64,000 nucleotides of DNA from Planctomycetales bacterium (GTDB taxonomy: Bacteria > Planctomycetota > Planctomycetia > Planctomycetales > Planctomycetaceae): positions 56,127 to 120,126 of the forward strand of contig JANQPT010000045.1 in NCBI GenBank assembly GCA_028285345.1. The letters run 5' to 3'. Shown piece after piece: positions 35,154-43,382 of the stretch. The position numbers and the translations under genes are program-made. The notes under the pieces were generated by a model. It searched no databases, was not told the DNA's origin, and saw nothing but the letters and a program-made list of their open reading frames with translations. Within the stretch, counting starts at the first letter, position 1; every line of letters begins with the position of its first letter.

Positions 35154-37037
35154 ATGAACTCATCGACCTCTCTCCAAACAGCAATTATTCGCCTGCAAGC
35201 CGGCGATTTTGGAGAGGCGTTGCGCGTTTGCCGGTCGAGATTGCAACTGACACCGAATTGCGCAGCGACGCATCACTTGCAAGGCCTCGCTCTGTACCGT
35301 TTGGGTAAACACCAAGATGCCGCCGCGGCGATTCAGCATGCAATTGCGCTCGATGGTGGGAATCCGGATTACTTCGGCAATCTAGGAACCGTATTGCAGT
35401 CACTCGGCGAAGTTGACGAGGCGTGTCGGCAATTTCGTCAGGGACTCCAACTCAATCCGCGCATGCCGGAGTTACATTTCAATCTAGGTAATGCTTTGAA
35501 GCTTGGTGGAAGGCTTCATGAGGCGATCGTCGCCTATCAGCAGGCGTTGGATTTGCGTCCAGAATATCCACACGCGCTCAACAATTTGGGCAATTCGCTG
35601 TTTGAACTCGGCCAATATGAAGACGCGATTCCCTGTTTTCGGCAAGCGCTAAAACTGGACCCGCAGTATGCCGACGCCCACCATAACTTGGGCAATACGC
35701 TTGTGAGATTCGAGCAACATGATGAATCGCGGGGGCACTTCGAACAGGCAGCCCGGCTGGCGCCGCAGCGGCCCGAATTCCTGCAGAGCTACTTCCTGTC
35801 GCTCAGCTACGACAACTCAGTGAGCGAACAACAACGATACGCGTTGCATGTGCGTTGGGGTGAGTTGGTCAGCGGCAGCATCTCAGTCGCGCCGCACATC
35901 AGCCATGTTGCCGACCGCGCGAGACCGCTGCGCGTGGGTTACGTTTCACCCGACTTCCGTCAACATGCCGTTGCGAGTTTCGTTGAGCCGATTTTGCGGA
36001 ATCACGACCGCAGTCGTTTCCACGTCACCTGTTATGACAATCTCATTGAGCGTGACGAGACGTCGTTGAGATTACAGAACCTGGCGGACCGCTGGCAGCC
36101 GATTCGGCAGCTGACCGACGATGCTGCCGCTGACCTGATTCGCCGCGACGAAATCGATATTCTCGTCGACCTGGCTGGACACACCGCTCACAACCGCTTG
36201 GGCGTGTTTGCGCGAAAACCGGCGCCGGTTCAGATCTCCGGTTGGGGTTACGGCTGGACAACCGGACTGAAGTGTATGGATTACCGCATCACCGACATGG
36301 TCGCCGACCCGCCGGGGGAACTAGAACGGTACACGGAAACGCTAGTCCGTCTTAAGACGGGCGTTCACTGTTACCAGCCACCGACCACAGAGCCCGCGAT
36401 CGACGGCGATCTCCAAACCAATGATCGGGAGATCACATTCGCCGCGTTTCATCGGCACGTGAAATTGAATCTCCCACTCTTAAGGCTGTGGGCCGATATC
36501 CTTCGCCGTTTGCCCGGATCACGACTGATTATCAAAGATCGCGCGTTTCGCGCGCCGCATGTGCGCGACCGCGTAGCGATGATGTGCCGACAGGGCGGAA
36601 TCCCACAGAACCAGTTGACTCTGGCTCTTGGGTCTGCATCGGCCGAGGAGCATTTGGCCGCGTATTCTCAAGCCGCGATCGCGTTGGACGCATTGCCGTA
36701 TAATGGGTCGACCACGACGTGTGAAGCGCTTTGGATGGGGGTGCCGGTCATCACTCGGCGGGGCGATACTTACGTCGGCCGCATGTCGGCAAGCTTGCTC
36801 ACACAGGTCGGGCTCGACGATCTTGTGGCGGATTCCGAAAACGAGTACGTCGATCTGGCTGTCGAGCTCGCCAGTGATCCGACACGGCTTCGCGATCTAC
36901 GGCGCAATTTGCGCGCCGGGATGGCGGAATCGCCGTTGTGTGACGGGCTGCGATACACGCAAGAGTTAGAGCGAGTCTACCGCGAGATTTGGACCGCCTG
37001 GTGCGACGGCACGAATCGTGCACGGAGGGCGTCATGA
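35154..37037 (+). CDS. TPR-GT41 protein O-glycosyltransferase (copy 2)
   Basis: 627 residues, 43 bp after copy 1. About six TPRs (residues 5-215) include HHLQGLALYRLGKHQDAAAAIQ, split at the helix turn, and ALNNLGNSLFELGQYEDAIPCF. The GT41 domain has VGYVSPDFRQHAVASFVEPIL with the conserved His, DILVDLAGHTAHNRLGVF, ITFAAFHRHVKLNLP and NGSTTTCEALWMGVPVI. It differs from its two neighbours where they read YLGYGNTTGL: here the sequence is GWGYGWTTGL, which could affect donor or acceptor recognition. Its stop codon overlaps the start of copy 3 (ATGA), so the two are translationally coupled. Confidence 0.92.
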   Translation: MNSSTSLQTAIIRLQAGDFGEALRVCRSRLQLTPNCAATHHLQGLALYRLGKHQDAAAAIQHAIALDGGNPDYFGNLGTVLQSLGEVDEACRQFRQGLQLNPRMPELHFNLGNALKLGGRLHEAIVAYQQALDLRPEYPHALNNLGNSLFELGQYEDAIPCFRQALKLDPQYADAHHNLGNTLVRFEQHDESRGHFEQAARLAPQRPEFLQSYFLSLSYDNSVSEQQRYALHVRWGELVSGSISVAPHISHVADRARPLRVGYVSPDFRQHAVASFVEPILRNHDRSRFHVTCYDNLIERDETSLRLQNLADRWQPIRQLTDDAAADLIRRDEIDILVDLAGHTAHNRLGVFARKPAPVQISGWGYGWTTGLKCMDYRITDMVADPPGELERYTETLVRLKTGVHCYQPPTTEPAIDGDLQTNDREITFAAFHRHVKLNLPLLRLWADILRRLPGSRLIIKDRAFRAPHVRDRVAMMCRQGGIPQNQLTLALGSASAEEHLAAYSQAAIALDALPYNGSTTTCEALWMGVPVITRRGDTYVGRMSASLLTQVGLDDLVADSENEYVDLAVELASDPTRLRDLRRNLRAGMAESPLCDGLRYTQELERVYREIWTAWCDGTNRARRAS

Positions 37038-38911
37038 CGGTCAGTCAGGCGTTAATCGACGCTGCGGTGCGTTCTCATCGTCGCGGGGATCTGCGACAAG
37101 CAGAGCAGCATTACGTACAGCTTCTACACGAGGCTCCTACGGCGGAAATCCTCAATAATCTGGGCATCGTTAAACGCGGTTTGGGCGACACGTCTGGTGC
37201 AGTTGCTTGTTATCGTCGTGCCATTGATCTAAATCCTCAGTCATTCGAAGCCCATAACAATCTCGGCAACGTCTTGTGGAAACAAGGAGACCTGCACGAA
37301 GCATTGCAACACGTGCAGAGAGCCTTGTCACTCCGCGCAGAATCCGCGACGACGCTCTGTACCTACGGGCTGATTCTCAGCGAATTGGGCCGCGAAGCGG
37401 AGGCAGTCCAAGCGCTGCGGGGCACGGTGCGGCTGGCGCCGCGTTTTGCCGAAGCACACCACAGTTTGGGACGGGCACTTTATGCTCTCGGCCAGGTTTC
37501 AGAAGCGATCTCAGCCTTTGAGACGGCGATTGCTCACAAGCCAAATTTTGGTGCCGCGTGTGTCGATTTGGGTAATGCGCTGACGGGGATACATGGATTT
37601 GAGGCCGCCGAGCAGCGCTATCGACAAGCATTGACGATTAATCCTGACGACCATGTCGCCGCGGATAATCTATTGATGTCACTACAGTACAACCCCGATT
37701 TCGATGTCGATGCTCTTTTCGGGGAGCATCGCGTTCAAGCGGCCCGGTTGCAGCATTCGGTCAATGTATTGACTCGGCACCCTCAGTCGCGCAACCCGGA
37801 GCGGCGACTGAGAATCGGCTACCTGTCGCCAGACTTTCGCAAACATTCTGTGGCGTATTTCATCGAGCCGATCTTGCGGCATCACAACGCTCAGCAGGTG
37901 GAGACAATCTGCTACAGTGCCGTCCGCAATCCCGATCCTATCACTGAGCGGATTCGCGGCTTGGTCAACCAATGGCGGTCAATCAACGGGATGTCCGACG
38001 ATCATGCGGCTGAACTGATTCATCGCGACCGCGTGGATCTTTTGGTTGACCTGGCTGGACGTACGTCCGGCAACCGTCTCGGTGTATTCGCCCGCAGACC
38101 GGCACCGATACAGGTTTCGTATCTTGGATACGGTAACACGACCGGCTTGTCGACCGTCGACTACTGGCTAAGCGACAACGTCGCCGACCCGGTCGGCGAA
38201 CCACGGAGGCATACCGAAGAATTGGTCAGGCTCAGGCATGGCATATTGTGCTATACGCCGCCACGGGAAGCCCCTACCTGTGCGCCGCCCCCGGCAGCGA
38301 AGAACGGCTTCTTGACGTTCGGTTCCTTCAACCGGCGGGTCAAGACGAACCCCCAAGTCATCCGTCTCTGGTCGGAGATTCTACGGAGACTGCCGACATC
38401 CCGTTTGGTCCTCAAGGATAGCAAATATTCGTCGCCCGAAATCCGGGCGACCGCTCAAGTCGAGTTCGCGCGCAACGGCGTCACGGCGGACCGGGTGACG
38501 TTTCTTCCTCGATCGGAGTCGATGCGGGAACACCTCGCCCAATATTCTCAAATCGACGTTGCACTCGATCCATTTCCCTACGGCGGCTCCACAACATCGT
38601 GTGAGGCACTGTGGATGGGCGTCCCCGTGCTGACGCTGTCGGGGAATTGTTATGTGGGACGAATGACTGCCAGCCTGCTGACGCGAATCGGGCTGCACGA
38701 GTTGATCACCCACTCGGCAGAGGACTACGTCCGCCGCGCTGCCGCGTTGAACACACAAATCGATCGCTTGGGGAGACTGCGTCGAGAACTGCGTGACCTG
38801 CTGGCCCAATCACCGGTCTGCGACGCTCGCAGCTACACGCAGGAATTGGAGGCGATTTATCGCGTTCTGTGGCGGCGCTGGTGCGCCAGCACCCCAAATC
38901 CCGGGTCTTAA
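37034..38911 (+). CDS. TPR-GT41 protein O-glycosyltransferase (copy 3)
   Basis: 625 residues from ATG 37034, overlapping the stop of copy 2 by 4 bp; a longer frame from 36989 would run inside copy 2. About six TPRs (for example EILNNLGIVKRGLGDTSGAVACYRRAI split over one repeat) precede the GT41 domain: IGYLSPDFRKHSVAYFIEPIL, DLLVDLAGRTSGNRLGVF, APIQVSYLGYGNTTGL, LTFGSFNRRVKTNP and GGSTTSCEALWMGVPVL. Two positions depart from copies 1 and 2: GHT becomes GRT, and NGSTTT becomes GGSTTS. Together with coupling to copy 2 this suggests a specialised, perhaps heteromeric, role. Confidence 0.92.
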   Translation: MTVSQALIDAAVRSHRRGDLRQAEQHYVQLLHEAPTAEILNNLGIVKRGLGDTSGAVACYRRAIDLNPQSFEAHNNLGNVLWKQGDLHEALQHVQRALSLRAESATTLCTYGLILSELGREAEAVQALRGTVRLAPRFAEAHHSLGRALYALGQVSEAISAFETAIAHKPNFGAACVDLGNALTGIHGFEAAEQRYRQALTINPDDHVAADNLLMSLQYNPDFDVDALFGEHRVQAARLQHSVNVLTRHPQSRNPERRLRIGYLSPDFRKHSVAYFIEPILRHHNAQQVETICYSAVRNPDPITERIRGLVNQWRSINGMSDDHAAELIHRDRVDLLVDLAGRTSGNRLGVFARRPAPIQVSYLGYGNTTGLSTVDYWLSDNVADPVGEPRRHTEELVRLRHGILCYTPPREAPTCAPPPAAKNGFLTFGSFNRRVKTNPQVIRLWSEILRRLPTSRLVLKDSKYSSPEIRATAQVEFARNGVTADRVTFLPRSESMREHLAQYSQIDVALDPFPYGGSTTSCEALWMGVPVLTLSGNCYVGRMTASLLTRIGLHELITHSAEDYVRRAAALNTQIDRLGRLRRELRDLLAQSPVCDARSYTQELEAIYRVLWRRWCASTPNPGS

Positions 38912-38921
38912 CAGACGGCAA

Positions 38922-39875
38922 TCAGGCTGCCGCCTCAGGGGGAGACTCCAGCAGCGCGGGATTGAATGCTCGCGAATCGGCGGTCAGCGGCCTGTGGTCT
39001 TGGGAACGCATTTGAGCAATTTGCTCGATACGGACAATCTCCGCACTCAAGATGTCGACCTTTTCCTCGACCAAGGATGCCGTCTGTTCTAGGCCGCCCG
39101 AAACGAGGGTCACCATGCCTAGGAACAAGAACATCTGTCCGGCTGTCAGCACGAGCCATCCCAGCGGCGCATAGGTTGGCCTGTCACCGAAATAGCCCCA
39201 GACAACCAATGTGCCCCCCACGGTGAGGCTAAAGACTCCGATAAAGGCGAGTACCTGGCCGAAGAACATCATTGCCCCCCCACGGCGCTTCTGCGGCGGG
39301 GCGGATTGAATTTTCGGCTCGTCGGCGGTTGGCAAGGAGTTCACGGCATCCAACGGCTCTTGCTCGACTTCCTGTTGATGGCTTTCTGACGGGGCATCGG
39401 TTGCGGCTTCCGGCGGCGGTTCGACGTCCACGACAGCAATGTCGTCGGCAGGAGCGACTTTGGTGGCTGGCGATTCAGGTTCGTGTGCCGTGTCTGTCGC
39501 GGTCGGATTCGCTCGCTGGGTGTGCGCTGCCGCCAATTCTGACGTCGTCAGTGGAAATGTACGCGCCATTCCCAACCCCTCGACCGAGGAACTGATCTCG
39601 GAAAGATCAAGTTCCGACTCCGACCGACGAATCTCGGGTAGCGGATCACCACTTTGCCCATGATCCTCTTTCCCGAGCACAGGTCCATACGGGTCGAGAA
39701 TCTCGTCACTGGCCCAACGTGCCAGCAGTTCCTTCGGATCTTTGGGAACGTCGTCAACCACGCTGGGAAGCGATCGCGAAGTTGTGATTTCATTACCGCA
39801 AACAGCGCATTTCACGTGCTGGTTGTCGTGCGTCGCCTCGCCGGCCACTTCCGCTTGGCAATGGTTACACCACAT
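38922..39875 (-). CDS. Zinc-ribbon membrane protein with acidic linker
   Basis: 317 residues from ATG 39875 (MWCNHCQAEV). An N-terminal zinc ribbon is formed by CNHC and CAVC. A disordered, acidic, Pro/Ala-rich region follows to about residue 210, then two transmembrane helices (about 225-250, VLAFIGVFSLTVGGTLVVWG; and 258-283, LGWLVLTAGQMFLFLGMVTL). Just after the second helix is a short coiled coil (LVEEKVDILSAEIVRIEQI). I do not recognise a named family. The layout fits a membrane-tethered scaffold or sensor with a cytoplasmic zinc finger. It converges on the third GT41 gene with an 11-bp gap. Confidence 0.75.
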   Translation of the reverse strand: MWCNHCQAEVAGEATHDNQHVKCAVCGNEITTSRSLPSVVDDVPKDPKELLARWASDEILDPYGPVLGKEDHGQSGDPLPEIRRSESELDLSEISSSVEGLGMARTFPLTTSELAAAHTQRANPTATDTAHEPESPATKVAPADDIAVVDVEPPPEAATDAPSESHQQEVEQEPLDAVNSLPTADEPKIQSAPPQKRRGGAMMFFGQVLAFIGVFSLTVGGTLVVWGYFGDRPTYAPLGWLVLTAGQMFLFLGMVTLVSGGLEQTASLVEEKVDILSAEIVRIEQIAQMRSQDHRPLTADSRAFNPALLESPPEAAA

Positions 39876-40325
39876 GATTTCCGCTTCCCGTGCAAAGTAG
39901 ACCACAGATTGGCTTCAAGACAGAGACGCCCATAATGTCCGGCAGTTAAAGGACTTACCTCAGCCCCTCGCTGATCAGACTCCGCGACGATCCGTCCTCT
40001 CCGTCAAGCGGCATGAGCAACGATTCTGGGACGGGCGGGAATTATCCATACCGGCGGAATCAACGCAAGACCGGATCGGTTCGTCGCCTGCGGCGGCGGC
40101 AGGCGTTCGGTCGTCTCAAAACTGGCCTGACAGCCACTTGCGAGCACTCAGCGAACCCGCTAATCTCCCTGCGAGGCTGAATTGCCTTTGGCTTCCATTC
40201 AGTAATAATCACCATTGGACAGCCGGCAGGATACGCTCAACCACCAGTCCCTCAGCGAACGGCCGATTCGTTTGATTCAATTGATCAGCGCCGCCGCCGC
40301 AGACGGAGATTTCGCGTAGTTCGTT
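39876..40325. other. Gene-free 450-bp intergenic region
   Basis: Between divergent genes. It contains a 7-bp hairpin CGCCTGC/GCAGGCG (40086-40106, 7-nt loop) and, close to the ketosynthase gene, the AT-rich string TTGATTCAATTGATCA (40273-40288). Neither matches a known operator convincingly. No reading frame or RNA gene was recognised. Confidence 0.45.
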
Positions 40326-41579
40326 ATGACGCCAGATACCCCGCCATCGGATCGGATCGTCATCACCGGGGTCGGATTGACCGCCCCTAACGGGAATGAT
40401 CTGTCCGAATATCGAGCAAGTTTGCTTGAGGGCAAATCGGGCGTCGTGAACTACGAAACACGCTACGTTGGAGAGGTGCTGGCGGGTGTCTGTGACTTCG
40501 ACGACTTGAGATATCAGCGCCGCAAGGAAGTCCGCCGGGGCACCAGGGCAGGGTCAATCTCGATCTATTGCGCGCGCGAAGCAGTCACAGACGCCGGAAT
40601 TGACTGGGAGCAAGTTCCCAAAGACCGCGTGGGCGTGTATTTGGGCATCACCGAGCACGGAAACGTCGAAACTGAAAACGAGATCTACGAAATCTCACAG
40701 TTCGAGTACGACACCAAGTTTTGGTCGCACCACCACAATCCTCGGACGGTGGCCAACAACCCCGCCGGCGAGGTCGCCCTGAGTTTAGGAATTACGGGCC
40801 CCCATTATACTGTGGGAGCCGCCTGCGCTGCCGGAAACGCGGGCTTCATCCAGGGTCTCCAGATGTTGCGATTGAGAGAAGTCGATCTGGCGATCTGCGG
40901 CGGCGCATCGGAGAGCATTCATACCTTCGGGATTTTTGCCAGTTTCGCGAGCCAGGGCGCGCTCGCCCGGCATGACGATCCGACAAAAGCCTCGCGGCCG
41001 TTTGACCGCGACCGAAACGGGATTGTCGTCTCTGAAGGGGGGTGCTTATTCACGCTCGAACGGCTGCCGGACGCGCAGGCACGCGGGGCCACGATCTACG
41101 GAGAAATCGTGGGCCACGCCATGAACACCGACGCGACGGACTTTGTGCTGCCCAACGCGTCGCGCCAAGCGGAATGCATGCGTCTGGCTTTGAACCGCGC
41201 CGGCGTCGGCCCGGAGGATATTGACATCGTCAGCAGCCATGCGACCGCCACTGAACAGGGTGATATCGAGGAATGCAAAGCGCTCGCAGCGGTGTTCGGC
41301 GATTTTCCTCACGTGTCGGTCAATAACACGAAGAGCTTCATCGGCCATGCGATGGGAGCCGCTGGCGCCTTGGAATTGGCGGGGAATCTGCCTGCCTTCC
41401 AGGACGGCATCGCGCACGCTACAATCAACGTCGATCAGTTGGACCCCAAGTGCGGGCTTCCGCACATCGTGGTCAATTCGCCGCGCCAATTGGAGTCGGT
41501 GAATCTGATTTTGAATAATTCCTTCGGGATGTTGGGAATCAACTCGGTCCTGGTCGTGAAGCGTTTCGAATCCGCATAG
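40326..41579 (+). CDS. Beta-ketoacyl-ACP synthase (FabF-like)
   Basis: 417 residues. The thiolase-fold ketosynthase has the complete Cys-His-His triad: Cys167 in VGAACAAGN, His305 in SSHATATEQGD and His341 in SFIGHAMGAAG. It extends acyl chains by decarboxylative condensation with malonyl-ACP. The start of the protein (RIVITGVGLTAPNG) and length match FabF, but the active-site surroundings (GAACAAGN rather than the common TACATGN) and genomic context point to a specialised enzyme. It leads a run with an acyl carrier protein (73-bp gap) and a CrtI-like oxidoreductase. Confidence 0.9.
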   Translation: MTPDTPPSDRIVITGVGLTAPNGNDLSEYRASLLEGKSGVVNYETRYVGEVLAGVCDFDDLRYQRRKEVRRGTRAGSISIYCAREAVTDAGIDWEQVPKDRVGVYLGITEHGNVETENEIYEISQFEYDTKFWSHHHNPRTVANNPAGEVALSLGITGPHYTVGAACAAGNAGFIQGLQMLRLREVDLAICGGASESIHTFGIFASFASQGALARHDDPTKASRPFDRDRNGIVVSEGGCLFTLERLPDAQARGATIYGEIVGHAMNTDATDFVLPNASRQAECMRLALNRAGVGPEDIDIVSSHATATEQGDIEECKALAAVFGDFPHVSVNNTKSFIGHAMGAAGALELAGNLPAFQDGIAHATINVDQLDPKCGLPHIVVNSPRQLESVNLILNNSFGMLGINSVLVVKRFESA

Positions 41580-41651
41580 CGCCTCACACCTCATCCGTGG
41601 GCAGACGCCGAATGGAAACGTCGTGAAATTCCTGGAATCTGGAGCTGTTGA

Positions 41652-41915
41652 ATGAACCCGGAAGAAATCAGGCAAGCGATCATTGACATCTTAACCCGTA
41701 TCGTGCCTGACGAAGATCTGTCGGAATTGGACGACACCGTCTCCTTCCGCGAACAAATCGAATTGGATTCCATGGACTTTCTCGATATTGTGATGGAATT
41801 GCGCAAACAATATCGTGTGCAAATCCCCGAGGACGATTACGTGCATCTGGATACGATGGACGGTACGGTCAACTATCTCGTCCCGTTGATGCGCGACATT
41901 CAAAGTCCTGCATAG
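41652..41915 (+). CDS. Acyl carrier protein
   Basis: 87 residues. The phosphopantetheine attachment Ser40 lies in ELDSMDFLDIVMELRK, the ACP hallmark. It starts MNPEEIRQAIIDILTRIVPDEDLSEL and is acidic throughout, as usual. A holo-ACP synthase is needed for activation and is not in the window. Being placed between a ketosynthase and a desaturase-like gene rather than beside fabD/fabG, it is probably dedicated to that cassette instead of general fatty-acid synthesis. Confidence 0.93.
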   Translation: MNPEEIRQAIIDILTRIVPDEDLSELDDTVSFREQIELDSMDFLDIVMELRKQYRVQIPEDDYVHLDTMDGTVNYLVPLMRDIQSPA

Positions 41916-41980
41916 GTCTCCGAGCGGGATTACCTCCGCTCTCTTGGTTTTCCTGTTCCGACGCGTCCCCCAGATTTGCC

Positions 41981-43366
41981 GTGCGATACGATACCGTCAT
42001 CATCGGGGCCGGTCTTTCCGGACTGGCGGCGGGGATTCGGCTCGCTTATTACGGCCAAAGCGTCTGTATTCTGGAACGGCACACGACGATCGGCGGCCTC
42101 AATTCGTTCTACCGGCTGCGCGACCGCAATTATGACGTGGGGATGCACGCTGTCACGAACTATGCGCCGCCTGGAAGCAAGGTCGGACCGCTCAGCCGCG
42201 TGCTGCGGCAATTGCGATTTCGCTGGGACGACTTCGACCTGAAACCGCAGGTTGAGTCGCTGGTCGCCTTCCCCGGAGCGCGCTTGCGGTTTTCCAACGA
42301 CTTCGCACTCTTTGTCGAGCAAATCGCGCAGGCCTTTCCAAGCCAGATCGACGGCTTTCGGAAACTCTGTTCACGGATCGAGTCGCACGACGATGTTCCG
42401 CTCGACCAGCAGCATCTCTCCGCACGCGGGGTGATCGGCGAGTCGATCTCCGATCCTCAATTGATCGACATGATCCTCTGCCCGCTCATGTTCTACGGCA
42501 GCGCGAGCCCCCGCGACATGGACTTCCACCAGTTCGCGATTATGTTCAAGAGCATTTTCTTCGAGGGGTTTTGCCGCCCGCTGCAGGGAATTCGCCCGAT
42601 CCTCAAGGCCCTTGTGCGCAAATTCAAATCGCTCGACGGAGTGCTTAAGCTGAGGGCGGGAGTTCGGTCAATCGAACTTGATAACGGCCGGGCGGTCGGT
42701 GTCGTGTTGGATGACGGCCGGGAGATTGCGACCGAGAATGTCCTCTCCTCCGCCGGGTATGTCGAGACGATGCAACTCTGTGCCGGCAGTGAAGTGGTCG
42801 TTGCCACCGAGGATTCGGGCGACGTCACGTTTGTCGAAGGGCAGTTCATTGTGCCCGACCAACCCGCCGATTTGGGCCACACGGAAACGATCATCTTTTA
42901 CTGCAACTCGGAACGATTTCATTACGAAAATCCCGAGCAACCTTGCGACCTGCGGAGCGGCATCATCTGCTGTCCCAATAACTTTCAATACGAAGAGCCG
43001 TTGCCCGAGGGCATCGTTCGCCTGACGGCTTTGGCAAACGCGACTTACTGGATGACCCTGCCTGAGGAAGAATATCAACGGCAAAAGCAAACTTGGTTCG
43101 GCCGTATGCGCGAAGCCGCTGCACCGTATCTGCCTGATTACTACGGCAAAGAGCTCGACACCGACGTCTTCACACCCAGAACGATCAAACACTTCACAGG
43201 CCACGTCAACGGCTGCGTCTACGGTTCCCCCAAGAAGCATCTCGACGGGACTACCGACCTGAAGAATCTGTACCTGTGCGGAACCGATCAGGGCTACCTG
43301 GGGATCGTAGGTTCGATGTTTTCAGGAATCACTGTCGCGAATCTGCATCTGCTCAGACAGAGTTGA
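41981..43366 (+). CDS. CrtI-like FAD-dependent desaturase/isomerase
   Basis: 461 residues from GTG 41981, the first codon of the FAD-binding motif region (YDTVIIGAGLSGLAAGIRLA). Residues GGLNSFY and the C-terminal LYLCGTDQGYLGIVGSMFSG complete the phytoene-desaturase/retinol-saturase pattern. Such enzymes remove, add or move double bonds on long hydrophobic chains. Following a ketosynthase and ACP, a substrate tethered to ACP is a reasonable guess. Anammox ladderane-lipid candidate clusters also combine FabF-, ACP- and CrtI-type genes; whether this cassette is related is untested. It ends 17 bp before the convergent VWA gene. Confidence 0.87.
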   Translation: MRYDTVIIGAGLSGLAAGIRLAYYGQSVCILERHTTIGGLNSFYRLRDRNYDVGMHAVTNYAPPGSKVGPLSRVLRQLRFRWDDFDLKPQVESLVAFPGARLRFSNDFALFVEQIAQAFPSQIDGFRKLCSRIESHDDVPLDQQHLSARGVIGESISDPQLIDMILCPLMFYGSASPRDMDFHQFAIMFKSIFFEGFCRPLQGIRPILKALVRKFKSLDGVLKLRAGVRSIELDNGRAVGVVLDDGREIATENVLSSAGYVETMQLCAGSEVVVATEDSGDVTFVEGQFIVPDQPADLGHTETIIFYCNSERFHYENPEQPCDLRSGIICCPNNFQYEEPLPEGIVRLTALANATYWMTLPEEEYQRQKQTWFGRMREAAAPYLPDYYGKELDTDVFTPRTIKHFTGHVNGCVYGSPKKHLDGTTDLKNLYLCGTDQGYLGIVGSMFSGITVANLHLLRQS

Positions 43367-43382
43367 TGCGCGTGCCCACCGC

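Noticed and set aside
36989..37033. Upstream start of the third GT41 gene
   Set aside because: It would lie within the second GT41 gene; ATGA overlap at 37034 is the usual coupling arrangement.
33005..38911. The three GT41 genes as one gene broken by frameshifts
   Set aside because: Each has its own start, its own TPR block and a complete catalytic domain, so they are three full genes.
40041..40053. TTATCCATA as a DnaA box near 40.04 kb
   Set aside because: One mismatch from TTATCCACA, isolated, and about 20 kb from dnaA. Chance occurrence is likely.
40273..40288. TTGATTCAATTGATCA as an Fnr-type site
   Set aside because: Half-sites are in direct and partly inverted order and do not fit TTGATNNNNATCAA; no Fe-S Fnr protein is encoded nearby.
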